Source: NCEH01 sp043195195
GTDB taxonomy: Bacteria; Pseudomonadota; Alphaproteobacteria; Rhizobiales; Xanthobacteraceae
Direction of reading: 5' to 3'
DNA length: 64,000 bases
Assembly: GCF_043195195.1 (NCBI RefSeq)
Contig: NZ_JBAFWT010000010.1
Coordinates: 62,001 to 126,000 of the forward strand
Under the pieces are notes generated by a model. The model saw only the letters and a program-made list of their open reading frames with translations. It was not told the DNA's origin and made no database searches. Positions 25,748 to 34,099 of this stretch are shown one piece after another; position 1 is the first letter of the stretch, and each line of letters begins with the position of its first letter. The translations under genes were made by a program, and so were the position numbers.

Positions 25748-27166
25748 ATGGCTGAGACCAATTTCGACATCATCGTCATCGGCGGCGGCCCCGGCGGCTA
25801 TGTGGCCGCGATCCGCGCCGCCCAGCTCGGCTTCAAGACCGCGGTGGTGGAGAAGAGCCATCTCGGCGGCATCTGCCTGAACTGGGGCTGCATTCCCACC
25901 AAGGCTCTGCTGCGCTCCGCCGAAGTGTATCACTACATGGAGCACGCCAAGGATTATGGCCTCTCCGCCGAGAAGATTGGCTTCGACATGGGCGCGGTGG
26001 TGAAGCGCTCACGCGGTGTTGCCAGCCAGCTCTCCACGGGGGTGGGCTTCCTGCTGAAGAAGAACAAGGTGGATGTGATCTGGGGCAAGGCGAAGCTTTC
26101 CGCCCCCGGCAAGCTGACGGTGGAAGCGGCCGAGAATGCGCCCAAGGGCGCGCTCGGCGGCGGCGATTACAGCGCCAAGCACATCATCGTTGCCACTGGC
26201 GCCCGCCCGCGCGCCCTGCCGGGCCTGGAGCCCGACAAGAAGCTGATCTGGACCTATTTCGAGGCCATGGTTCCGGAAAAGATGCCCAAGTCCCTGCTGG
26301 TCATGGGCTCGGGTGCCATCGGCATCGAGTTCGCATCCTTCTACAAGACCATGGGCGCCGATGTGACCGTGGTGGAGGTTCTACCGCAGATCCTTCCCGT
26401 GGAAGACGAGGAGATTGCCGCCCATGTGCGCAAGCGCCTGGAAAAGCAGGGCATGAAGATCCTCACCAGCGCCAAGGTCAGCGGCGTGACCAAACATGCC
26501 GACAGCCTCACCGTCCATGTCGAGGACGAGAAGGGCGCGAAGCATGATTTCGCCGTGGATCGGATGATCTCCGCCGTCGGCGTCGTAGGCAATGTGGACA
26601 GCCTTGGCCTTGAGGCCGTGGGCGTGAAGATCGAGCGCGGCATCGTGGTCACCGACGGCTATGGCCGGACCAATGTGCCCGGCCTCTATGCCATCGGCGA
26701 CGTCGCGGGCGCGCCCATGCTGGCGCACAAGGCCGAGCATGAGGGCGTGATCTGCGTCGAGACCATCAAGGGCCTCCATACCCACCCCATCGACAAGAAC
26801 AAGATTCCCGGCTGCACCTATTGCAACCCGCAGGTCGCCTCCATCGGCCTCACCGAGAAGAAGGCCAAGGAGCAGGGCCGCGAGGTCCGCGTTGGTCGCT
26901 TCCCCTTCATCGGCAATGGCAAGGCGATCGCGCTCGGCGAGCCCGAGGGATTGGTCAAGACCATCTTCGACAAGAAGACCGGCGAATTGCTTGGCGCTCA
27001 TCTCGTCGGCGCGGAAGTCACCGAGCTGATCCAGGGCTTCATGATCGCCATGAATCTTGAGACCACCGAGGAAGAGCTGATCCACGCCATCTTCCCGCAC
27101 CCGACCCTGTCGGAGACCATGCACGAAAGTGTGCTGGACGCTTACGGGCGCGTTATCCATATGTAG
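25748..27166 (+). CDS. lpd: Dihydrolipoyl dehydrogenase (E3)
   Basis: A 472-residue FAD flavoprotein that reoxidises dihydrolipoamide of the PDH complex. FDIIVIGGGPGGYVAAIRAA is the FAD-binding motif, GGICLNWGCIPTKALL holds the redox disulfide (C-x4-C), a second nucleotide motif lies in MGSGAIGIEFASF, and the C-terminal HAIFPHPTLSETMHE has the catalytic His-Glu pair. A strong GGAGGGGAAGGAG site lies upstream of the ATG. It is in the pdh operon with lipA close behind. Confidence 0.96.
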   Translation: MAETNFDIIVIGGGPGGYVAAIRAAQLGFKTAVVEKSHLGGICLNWGCIPTKALLRSAEVYHYMEHAKDYGLSAEKIGFDMGAVVKRSRGVASQLSTGVGFLLKKNKVDVIWGKAKLSAPGKLTVEAAENAPKGALGGGDYSAKHIIVATGARPRALPGLEPDKKLIWTYFEAMVPEKMPKSLLVMGSGAIGIEFASFYKTMGADVTVVEVLPQILPVEDEEIAAHVRKRLEKQGMKILTSAKVSGVTKHADSLTVHVEDEKGAKHDFAVDRMISAVGVVGNVDSLGLEAVGVKIERGIVVTDGYGRTNVPGLYAIGDVAGAPMLAHKAEHEGVICVETIKGLHTHPIDKNKIPGCTYCNPQVASIGLTEKKAKEQGREVRVGRFPFIGNGKAIALGEPEGLVKTIFDKKTGELLGAHLVGAEVTELIQGFMIAMNLETTEEELIHAIFPHPTLSETMHESVLDAYGRVIHM

Positions 27167-27205
27167 TCCAGCGGCACGGGCCGGGGCGGACGAAGGGGCA
27201 GCACC

Positions 27206-27484
27206 ATGGATGGCGAGACCTATGCCGCGTTGAGCCAGCCGGGCGTCGGCTTCTTCACCATGATCCTGATCGGCCTCATCGCCGGCTGGATCGCCGAGCG
27301 GATCACCGAGAGCGACCACGGGCTGTTGGCGAACCTCGTGTTCGGGCTGATCGGGGCGTTCGTCGGCGGCAAGCTGGCGGAATGGGCGGACGTGCCGGTC
27401 TACGGATTTTTCCGGACGCTCATCGCCGCCGTGATTGGTGCCATCATCGTGCTGTGGGTGTGGCGCCGCATCCGCGCCCGCTGA
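27206..27484 (+). CDS. GlsB/YeaQ/YmgE-family small membrane protein
   Basis: A 92-residue protein with three predicted hydrophobic segments; GLIAGWIAERITE and LVFGLIGAFVGGKLAEW match the transglycosylase-associated (GlsB/YeaQ) family, associated with stress responses and of unknown biochemistry. It follows lpd after 39 bases. Nothing in the sequence suggests a catalytic role. Confidence 0.8.
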   Translation: MDGETYAALSQPGVGFFTMILIGLIAGWIAERITESDHGLLANLVFGLIGAFVGGKLAEWADVPVYGFFRTLIAAVIGAIIVLWVWRRIRAR

Positions 27485-27607
27485 GGACCGTGGCCGGTCC
27501 GGCGCTGCCGGCAGGTCAGCACTGCATCGCGCCGGCTCGACGCTGGCGCGATGGAAGACTAGATTTTGAAGCGATGCTTTTATCGCGCGCGAAAGTCGCC
27601 TGAAGAT

Positions 27608-28561
27608 ATGGTCACGGTCGTCAACACGCTAAACAGGCCCCGCCACCCGGAAAAGGCGCACCGCCCCGAGAGCGAGATTCTGCGCAAGCCGGAATGGATC
27701 CGCGTCCGGGCGCCGGGTTCGGCCGGATGGTCGAAAACTGCCGAGATCGTGCGCGCCAACGGCCTGCATACGGTGTGCGAAGAAGCCGGCTGCCCCAATA
27801 TCGGCGAGTGCTGGGAAAAGAAGCACGCGACCTTCATGATCATGGGCGACACCTGCACCCGCGCCTGTGCCTTCTGCAATGTGCGGACCGGCCTGCCGCA
27901 GGCGCTGGATCAGGGCGAGCCGGACAAGGTGGCGGAGGCGGTAGCCAAGCTCGGCCTCTCCCATGTGGTCATCACCTCGGTGGATCGCGACGATCTTTCG
28001 GACGGGGGCGCAGCGCACTTCGCCCACACCATCCGCGCACTGCGCGCCGCGAGCCCCGCCACCACCATCGAGATCCTGACCCCCGACTTCCTGCGCAAGC
28101 CCGGCGCGATCGAGGTGGTGGTCGAGGCCAAGCCCGACGTGTTCAACCATAATTTGGAAACTGTGCCGGCGAAGTATCTCACCGTGCGGCCCGGCGCGCG
28201 CTATTTCCACTCGCTGCGCCTGTTGCAGCAGGTGAAGGAGCTGGACCCCTCCATCTTCACCAAGTCCGGAATCATGGTGGGCCTGGGCGAGGAGCGCAAC
28301 GAGGTGCTCCAGCTCATGGACGACCTGCGCTCGGCCGAAGTGGATTTCATCACCATCGGCCAGTATCTCCAGCCCACCCGCAAGCACCACAAGGTGGAGC
28401 GCTTCGTGACGCCGGACGAATTCTCCGCCTTCGAGGCCGTGGCCTATGCCAAGGGCTTCCTGATGGTTTCGTCGAGCCCGCTGACGCGGTCCTCGCACCA
28501 TGCGGGCGAGGATTTCGCGCGTCTTCGCAGCGCCCGCGAGGCCAAGCTCGGGCGAGTGTGA
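27608..28561 (+). CDS. lipA: Lipoyl synthase
   Basis: A 317-residue radical SAM enzyme that inserts two sulfurs into octanoyl groups on lipoyl domains such as K43 of PdhB and PdhC. Two Fe-S motifs are visible: CEEAGCPNIGEC (auxiliary cluster) and CTRACAFCNV (CxxxCxxC, radical SAM cluster). PDVFNHNLETVPAKYLTVRPGA and the C-terminal SSSPLTRSSHHA are typical. The ATG at 27608 begins MVTVVNTL; a longer in-frame start at 27566 seems less likely. It is placed with its protein targets. Confidence 0.96.
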   Translation: MVTVVNTLNRPRHPEKAHRPESEILRKPEWIRVRAPGSAGWSKTAEIVRANGLHTVCEEAGCPNIGECWEKKHATFMIMGDTCTRACAFCNVRTGLPQALDQGEPDKVAEAVAKLGLSHVVITSVDRDDLSDGGAAHFAHTIRALRAASPATTIEILTPDFLRKPGAIEVVVEAKPDVFNHNLETVPAKYLTVRPGARYFHSLRLLQQVKELDPSIFTKSGIMVGLGEERNEVLQLMDDLRSAEVDFITIGQYLQPTRKHHKVERFVTPDEFSAFEAVAYAKGFLMVSSSPLTRSSHHAGEDFARLRSAREAKLGRV

Positions 28562-28565
28562 GGGC

Positions 28566-29024
28566 GTGCCGTCATTCTCCAGCAAGCGGGTGGTGAAGCA
28601 TTCCGCCGCCGAGATGTTCGATCTCGTGGCGGACATCGACCATTACCCGGAATTCGTTCCCCTTTGCCAATCCCTCCGCGTGCGCCGCCGCACGCCCGGG
28701 GGAGAGGGGCAGGAGGTGCTCGTGGCCGACATGACGGTCGCCTACAAGATGATCCGCGAGACTTTCACCTCCCGGGTCACGCTGGATAGGCCCAAGCTCA
28801 CCATCCATGTGGAATATCTGGACGGACCTTTCAGCCGCCTCGACAATCGCTGGGAGTTCCGCGACGTCGAGGGCGGCAAATGCGAGGTGAGCTTCTTCAT
28901 CTCCTATGAATTCCGCTCGCGCACGCTGGGCCTGCTGATGGGCGCCATGTTCGACGCCGCGTTCCGCCGCTTCGCCGATGCGTTCGAGAAGCGGGCGGAT
29001 GTGGTGTACGGCGCAGCGGCATGA
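28566..29024 (+). CDS. RatA/Coq10-family START-like protein
   Basis: A 152-residue SRPBCC (polyketide cyclase) fold protein: KRVVKHSAAEMFDLVADIDHYPEFVPLC is the standard opening of the COQ10/RatA family, and WEFRDVEGGKCEVSFFISYEF is also conserved. Mitochondrial COQ10 binds ubiquinone; E. coli RatA was described as a ribosome-association toxin. Here, beside lipA in an aerobic alphaproteobacterium, the quinone-chaperone role is the likelier inference. GTG at 28566, five bases after the lipA stop, was chosen because family members start MPSFS; an overlapping upstream ATG exists. Confidence 0.82.
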   Translation: MPSFSSKRVVKHSAAEMFDLVADIDHYPEFVPLCQSLRVRRRTPGGEGQEVLVADMTVAYKMIRETFTSRVTLDRPKLTIHVEYLDGPFSRLDNRWEFRDVEGGKCEVSFFISYEFRSRTLGLLMGAMFDAAFRRFADAFEKRADVVYGAAA

Positions 29025-29075
29025 GCGCCGCTCCGGCGAAAGCTGTGCTTCCGCCGGTCGCAGGAGTGTGTGGAC

Positions 29076-31271
29076 TCAGAAGTTGAGGGTCACGCGCGTG
29101 TTGATGGACCGGCCCGGGCCGGCCACCGAATAGCCCCAGGCGGACGACGTCCCCATCATTGAAGACACCTGGTAATTCACGAGGTTGGCGCCTCCGAGCG
29201 GCAAGTCATATTCGGTGTCGAGAATGTTGGCGATGCCAAAGTCCACGCGGAGGCGCTGCAGCTGATAGCTGGTGCGAAAATTGAGCAGAGCATAAGCGGC
29301 GGTTTCCAGTTCGTTGTGTACTTGGCTGACCTCGGTCTTCTCCCCGACCAATTGCACCTCGAAGCTGGTCGTCCAATTGCCCAGCGTATGGTCGAGTGCC
29401 AGCGTCGCGTTGACCGGCATGATGTGGTAGAGATTGATGCCGTCGGTTCGCTGGCCGCGCACGAAGTTCAAAGCGCCGCGGAATACGCCCTGGCCGAATG
29501 TGGAATTATCCCACAGGGCGAGCTTGCCATCGATATTTACGCCGTACAGCCACGCGTCCACATTTGCGAATTGCAGGAAGACGAAGGTGTCGCTCGCCGT
29601 CAGATTGTTCGGCAAATTGGCGAGGCAACCGGCAAGAGCGCAGCGCTGAACGTCGATGTAATCCTGCACATAGCTGTAATAAGGCGAGGCGCGCAACTCC
29701 CACACCTTCTTCGCAGGATCGTTCCACGTGGCGGTGAAGCTTACCGTATTCGCCTTTTCGGGCACCAGTTCGATGTTGCCGACATAGCCATTCCCGTCAC
29801 CGAACCAGCCGATCATGTCCATGGCCATAGCATTGGTGGACCACGCGTAGCGCTCGTAGAGATTTGGAGACCGGGTTTTGCGGGCGAAGGCGAGTTCGTA
29901 CTGGCTCGAGTTGGTGGGCTGGTAGCGCAGGATGGCTGACCCGTCGATGTTGAAGTCGGTGCGCTCGTGGTTCAGCGCATTGAACGCGGCCGCGTTGGCG
30001 CCGTACATCATCTGATTGTAGCCCTGGACGTCGCCGGCATTCATCCAGACGATATCGTTGCGCAGCCCGACGATCGTGGACCATTGCGCGTTCAACTGGC
30101 GCTCCCACTCGGCGTAATAGCCGAACCGCAGGCGTTGGCCGTTGTTGATGTTTTCGAAGGTGTTCGGCCCCATCATCATGGAGCCATCGACTGGCGGCCA
30201 CCAATCATCGAGCTTGTTGTAATAAAGGTCGTTGCCGACGCGAACGATGTCGATGTTGGAAATACCGATGGTGCCCTTCACCGCATAGCCCATGTCGGTG
30301 CTACGTGTGTCCATTGGCATGTCGCCGCTTTTGTCCGGCTCGATGAACCCCATGGTGTGGCGGACGCGATTGAAGAACGTGTTCGCTTCCAGCTTGCCCC
30401 AGTCGAACATGCCTTCGTAACTGCCGTTGACGAAAATGCTCTTGTTGTCGGTCATGTCCATATATTGGTTCACGAACCCTTGGTAGGGGATGAACTGCCC
30501 GCCGATCTGGAACGTGATGATCTGGTCCTGAAACTTCTTTGAGACGCTCAGGGCATGGTTCTGAGTCTCATACATGGTCGACTTGATGACCGTGCCGTTT
30601 CCTGAGGTGTAGTCGCTGGCCCGGGCCCAGCCGCCGGTATAAGTGACGCTCGTATCCTCGTTGGACACAGTTGCGTTCAGGTCTACGCCATAGGAATTAC
30701 CGTTGCTGCGATAGAAGCCGGATACGCTGCCGCTGGTTGTGAGGGTCTGTCCAGGCGTGAAGGCGGGCGGGGCCAGGGTCACATCGGCGCGGGCGCCGGT
30801 ATAGTCGCCGCCGACGCTTACCGGAGCGGTGGCCGTATAGACCTTCACCTTCGAGACCATGGCGGGGTTGAGATAGGAGAGGGGCGGATTCATTTCGTTT
30901 GGACAGGCAGGGCTGAAGATCATGCCGTTGATGGCGATCTGCACCCGATCGGCGCCCATTCCGTTCACTACCGGAAGGCTTGAGACACCGCCCGCGCCCC
31001 AGGTGGCTCCACCGGGCAGGCGACCGAAGAGGGAACCCGTGTCGCTCGTGAACAGGGTCACCTGAGCCGCCTCCTCGCCTGAAATCGTGCTGCTATCGGT
31101 TGGGGCGACGACGACAATGGCAGGCAGGTCCGGCTCACCCGGCGCCTGGCTCTGCGCCAAGGCTCCAGTGGCAAGACTGGGCCCGAGCCCAAGGGCGAGC
31201 GCGGTCGGGCGCAAGAGGCAGCCGGTTTGCTGCAATCTCCGCAGAAGGCTGGTGGAAAGACGGTGAGTCAT
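29076..31271 (-). CDS. TonB-dependent copper receptor (OprC/NosA type)
   Basis: A 731-residue outer-membrane receptor with signal peptide ending ATGALA. After a plug region the sequence CPNEMNPP places C123 and M127 in a CxxxM arrangement like the copper-binding Cys-Met pair described for Pseudomonas OprC. The barrel is Met-rich (MDMTDN, SMMMGP, AMAMDM), ends in GRSINTRVTLNF with the terminal Phe expected for BAM substrates, and has the TonB-dependent receptor C-terminal layout. It would import copper or a copper complex across the outer membrane. It lies 214 bases downstream of the DUF2946 gene on the same strand. OprC-like specificity is inferred from the motif and Met richness. Confidence 0.83.
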   Translation of the reverse strand: MTHRLSTSLLRRLQQTGCLLRPTALALGLGPSLATGALAQSQAPGEPDLPAIVVVAPTDSSTISGEEAAQVTLFTSDTGSLFGRLPGGATWGAGGVSSLPVVNGMGADRVQIAINGMIFSPACPNEMNPPLSYLNPAMVSKVKVYTATAPVSVGGDYTGARADVTLAPPAFTPGQTLTTSGSVSGFYRSNGNSYGVDLNATVSNEDTSVTYTGGWARASDYTSGNGTVIKSTMYETQNHALSVSKKFQDQIITFQIGGQFIPYQGFVNQYMDMTDNKSIFVNGSYEGMFDWGKLEANTFFNRVRHTMGFIEPDKSGDMPMDTRSTDMGYAVKGTIGISNIDIVRVGNDLYYNKLDDWWPPVDGSMMMGPNTFENINNGQRLRFGYYAEWERQLNAQWSTIVGLRNDIVWMNAGDVQGYNQMMYGANAAAFNALNHERTDFNIDGSAILRYQPTNSSQYELAFARKTRSPNLYERYAWSTNAMAMDMIGWFGDGNGYVGNIELVPEKANTVSFTATWNDPAKKVWELRASPYYSYVQDYIDVQRCALAGCLANLPNNLTASDTFVFLQFANVDAWLYGVNIDGKLALWDNSTFGQGVFRGALNFVRGQRTDGINLYHIMPVNATLALDHTLGNWTTSFEVQLVGEKTEVSQVHNELETAAYALLNFRTSYQLQRLRVDFGIANILDTEYDLPLGGANLVNYQVSSMMGTSSAWGYSVAGPGRSINTRVTLNF

Positions 31272-31485
31272 GGCTGGTCCGGAAAAAGGGCATGAGGGAG
31301 CCGGCGCGGGCGACCTGCGCAGCTGGGAAGCGCGCGGCGGCTGACACCGAAGGTGAACCGGGAAAGGCGAGGCAAAGCCTCCGAGGCCGCTTGTCAGCCA
31401 TGGCCCATCGCGTGCCGTCCGATCCCGCCCTGGGATTGGAGAGGGGGTCGGGTCGGCTCAGGGCTTGCTCAAGATGGGACGCGGC

Positions 31486-31875
31486 TCAGGCGGACAGAGG
31501 TGGCGGTGCGCGAGGGCGGTGGCTGAGGCGCGGGGAGACGGCGACCTTGGGCGCCGCGGACGTCTCGTCGTACCGGATGCGCAGCGCAAGGCGTTCCGAG
31601 AGAAAGATCGCGGAAGGTGGTGGCAGAAGCGCGACATCCACGCGTGACAGGCATAGCGGGCAGTGAACCAGTGCCTTGGTGATTCCGTCCGCCGTTCCAT
31701 TTTCGGGCGCGGCAGCGTCGTTCAGGCAGAGAATATTTGAACTGGCATCCGCAGCAAAAGCTTGGCGGGTGGCAAATGTACTGGCCAACACGAGTTGGAA
31801 GACCAACGCGGCCACCATCAGCCAAGGTCCGACGGCTCTGCCTGTTCGGCTTAAGCTCGTCACGACCTTGCTCAT
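31486..31875 (-). CDS. DUF2946-like small secreted cysteine protein
   Basis: A 129-residue protein with an N-terminal membrane/signal segment (GPWLMVAALVFQLVLAST) followed by ILCLND and HCPLCL, the cysteine signature of DUF2946 proteins, which often neighbour copper receptors and copper-response genes. The C-terminal third is Arg/Pro-rich. ATG at 31875 (MSKVVTSL) is favoured over a longer frame. Upstream of the receptor and on the same strand, it probably shares its promoter. A copper-binding role is inferred. Confidence 0.65.
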   Translation of the reverse strand: MSKVVTSLSRTGRAVGPWLMVAALVFQLVLASTFATRQAFAADASSNILCLNDAAAPENGTADGITKALVHCPLCLSRVDVALLPPPSAIFLSERLALRIRYDETSAAPKVAVSPRLSHRPRAPPPLSA

Positions 31876-32075
31876 GATCCCGTCCCTAAGATGGGAACGG
31901 ATCTGCTCTGATTCACAGCTCCCCATGGGTCAGGATCATGGCATGCTTGCCGCGGATTTGACACAATCTTTTAACGAAAATTGCTCAAACTGAACCTTCT
32001 GCGCGCGTAGCAAGATGACGCGGTGCCCGCTGTCGCATCCCCAATTGGCCAGATGGCGATGGGGCCACCTGCCGT

Positions 32076-33617
32076 TTAGCGAGACAGCAGGCCGGCCGTG
32101 CGCAGCGCTTCGATGCCCTGCGCCTGCGCCCCGTGTGATACGTCGATCCGCTCCCATGTGAGCGGGCCGAGGTCGTAATCCGCCTGCTGGCGCACGATCT
32201 TTGCGTCGGCGTCCGAAGCATCGCCGCGCCGCTGCTCCACCCGCGCCACCAGCAGACCCACCGGCGCCTCCAGCCACAGCCCCAGGAAGTGCGCACCCGC
32301 CTGTCCGGCAAGGGCGGCGATGGCATCGCGCTCGTCCGCGCGGGCATGGACGGCATCGGCGATCACGCTGTGTCCGGCGGCGAGGGCGAGGTCCGCGCGG
32401 GCCCGCATCCGGGCATAGACAGCCTGCGTCGCCTCAAAGGTATAGGCGGCTGCGGACAGCCTCTCGGTTTCCCCCACGCCGGCGAGATGCTTGCGCTCGA
32501 TGTCGCTGCGCAGGACCACGGCGCCGGGCGCTCGGCCGAGGTGCGACGCGAGCGCGGCCGCAAGGGTGCTCTTGCCGGTGCCGGAGAGACCGCCAATGGC
32601 CAGAAGGGCGGGGGCCGAAGGGGCCAGGAACGCCTGCGCCAAGGCAAAATAATCAAGGACTTCGGCGCGCGCGGCGTCCTGTTTTTCCGGCGGCAGATGG
32701 GCAAGGCCAGCCGCGCTCACTTTCGCGCGGATTGCGGCGCGCAGGCTGAGGAACAGGGGCAGGGCGGCAAGGCCGGCATAATGTTCCGCCGGCCCGTCCC
32801 AGAGATAGCGATTGAGGACCGTATTGGCGGCGTCCGCGTGGCCGCGTTCCCAGAGGTCCATGAGCAGGAAGGCGAGGTCATAGAGCACATCGCAGATGGC
32901 GATGTCGTCATTGAACTCGATGGCGTCGAACAGCACCGGCGTCCCTGCCAGCAGCACGATGTTGCGCAGATGCAAGTCGCCATGACAGCGCCGCACGAAC
33001 CCCTGTGCCGCGCGCTCCCGCAGCAGCGGAACGACGCCACCGAGGATGCGGGCGGTGGCGTGGGAGAGAGCCTGCGCCGCCTCGGGCGCGAATAGCTCTG
33101 GGGAGGCGATGAAATCGGCATCGTTCTGGGCGGCGGTGAGCGCCAGCCTTGCCACGGCGTCGCTGCCCATCACCGGTGCGCGCTCATGGGACGTGCTCAC
33201 GGCCTTCGCCAAGGCGGCGAGCAGATCCGGCGTTAGCGCCTCGGGCGGCAGATTGTCGAGGGTTTGCCGCTCGTCGAAGCGGCGCATCTTTACCGCATAG
33301 TCCACCGGCTCACCCGCGCCGCCGAGGGCGAGGCCATCGGCGGCGCGGGTGATGGGAACGACGCTGAGATAGATCCCTGGCGCATTGGCGCGGTTCACCT
33401 CCAGCTCGCGTTCACAGGCGGCGCGGCGCTTCTCCAGGGTGGAGAAATCCATGAAGGGAAACGCGACCGCCCGCTTCACCTTGTAGGCGGCATCGCCAGC
33501 GAGGAACACCGCAGCGCCGTGGGTGTCGATGCGCGTCACCGACACCCCGCCATGGGCCGCGGGGTCCGCCAGAAGGGCGAAGACGGCGCTTTGATCGGCG
33601 ACCACATGAGCATCCAT
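32076..33617 (-). CDS. Aminoglycoside phosphotransferase-like / P-loop kinase fusion protein
   Basis: A 513-residue two-domain protein. The N-terminal part (to about 330) is an APH-type kinase fold with the Brenner motif RCHGDLHLRNIV and DAIEFNDD as the metal-binding Asp segment. The C-terminal part carries a Walker A P-loop GGLSGTGKST and resembles small-molecule kinases of the AAA_33 group. Such fusions are widespread and uncharacterised; antibiotic resistance should not be assumed. The ATG at 33617 has GAGGAA nine bases upstream. It is divergent from the kdp operon. Confidence 0.8.
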   Translation of the reverse strand: MDAHVVADQSAVFALLADPAAHGGVSVTRIDTHGAAVFLAGDAAYKVKRAVAFPFMDFSTLEKRRAACERELEVNRANAPGIYLSVVPITRAADGLALGGAGEPVDYAVKMRRFDERQTLDNLPPEALTPDLLAALAKAVSTSHERAPVMGSDAVARLALTAAQNDADFIASPELFAPEAAQALSHATARILGGVVPLLRERAAQGFVRRCHGDLHLRNIVLLAGTPVLFDAIEFNDDIAICDVLYDLAFLLMDLWERGHADAANTVLNRYLWDGPAEHYAGLAALPLFLSLRAAIRAKVSAAGLAHLPPEKQDAARAEVLDYFALAQAFLAPSAPALLAIGGLSGTGKSTLAAALASHLGRAPGAVVLRSDIERKHLAGVGETERLSAAAYTFEATQAVYARMRARADLALAAGHSVIADAVHARADERDAIAALAGQAGAHFLGLWLEAPVGLLVARVEQRRGDASDADAKIVRQQADYDLGPLTWERIDVSHGAQAQGIEALRTAGLLSR

Positions 33618-33868
33618 CGGCGAATTCCTCACGCGGGTGAACCTTGCCCGAATATCCTTATGCCGGGGGCGGTCGTCCTTGACGTGCGTCATGACATGGG
33701 TCCAGTCCTGCGGTAGCTTTCCGCCACGCGATCGGTTTGTGCGCGCCGTTGAGCCCACGTCGCCGAAGACGCCGGCTCATCTTAATGGAATCCTTATGCC
33801 CGCCGGCAAATCCCGGATCGCGGCTTTACGTACCGCGGGTCTAGGACACCCTACGCAAGGAGTGCTCC

Positions 33869-33952
33869 ATGCTTGACCTCATCTATCTCGTTCTCGGCTT
33901 CGCCTTCTTCGCTCTGATGGCGCTCTACCTGCGCTTCGTGGCGCAGGCCTGA
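33869..33952 (+). CDS. 27-residue membrane peptide at the head of the kdp operon
   Basis: A 27-codon frame starting MLDLIYLVLGFAFFALMALY and ending RFVAQA has a perfect AAGGAG six bases before its ATG. It is a single membrane helix with a basic end. It starts with the same MLDL as KdpF encoded just downstream (10 bases after its stop). Similar tiny ORFs precede kdpF in other Gram-negative kdp operons. It may be a second KdpF-like stabilising subunit. Confidence 0.75.
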   Translation: MLDLIYLVLGFAFFALMALYLRFVAQA

Positions 33953-33962
33953 GGAGGAACCC

Positions 33963-34049
33963 ATGCTCGACCTCGTTCTCGGCGCGGCGGTGAGCCTCTC
34001 ACTCGCCGCCTATCTCGTTTTCGCATTGGTGCGCCCCGAGCGGTTCTGA
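33963..34049 (+). CDS. kdpF: K+-transporting ATPase subunit KdpF
   Basis: A 28-residue single-helix membrane peptide starting MLDLVLGAAVSLSLAAYLVF and ending in VRPERF, the tail typical of KdpF. It stabilises the KdpABC complex. GAGGAGG lies just before the ATG. It is directly followed by kdpA after 50 bases. Confidence 0.85.
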   Translation: MLDLVLGAAVSLSLAAYLVFALVRPERF

Positions 34050-34099
34050 CCGCGCTTGCGCCCGATCCCCCCAACGCTTTTCTCAGGTGATGCAACGCC

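Noticed and set aside
31272..31485. Possible cobalamin riboswitch upstream of the TonB-dependent receptor
   Set aside because: No B12-box or GCCACTG-like element was found; the receptor's CxxxM and Met-rich sequence favour copper.
32076..33617. Antibiotic resistance gene based on the aminoglycoside phosphotransferase fold
   Set aside because: The APH-like domain is fused to a P-loop kinase in a widespread chromosomal family, with no mobile context; resistance is not supported.
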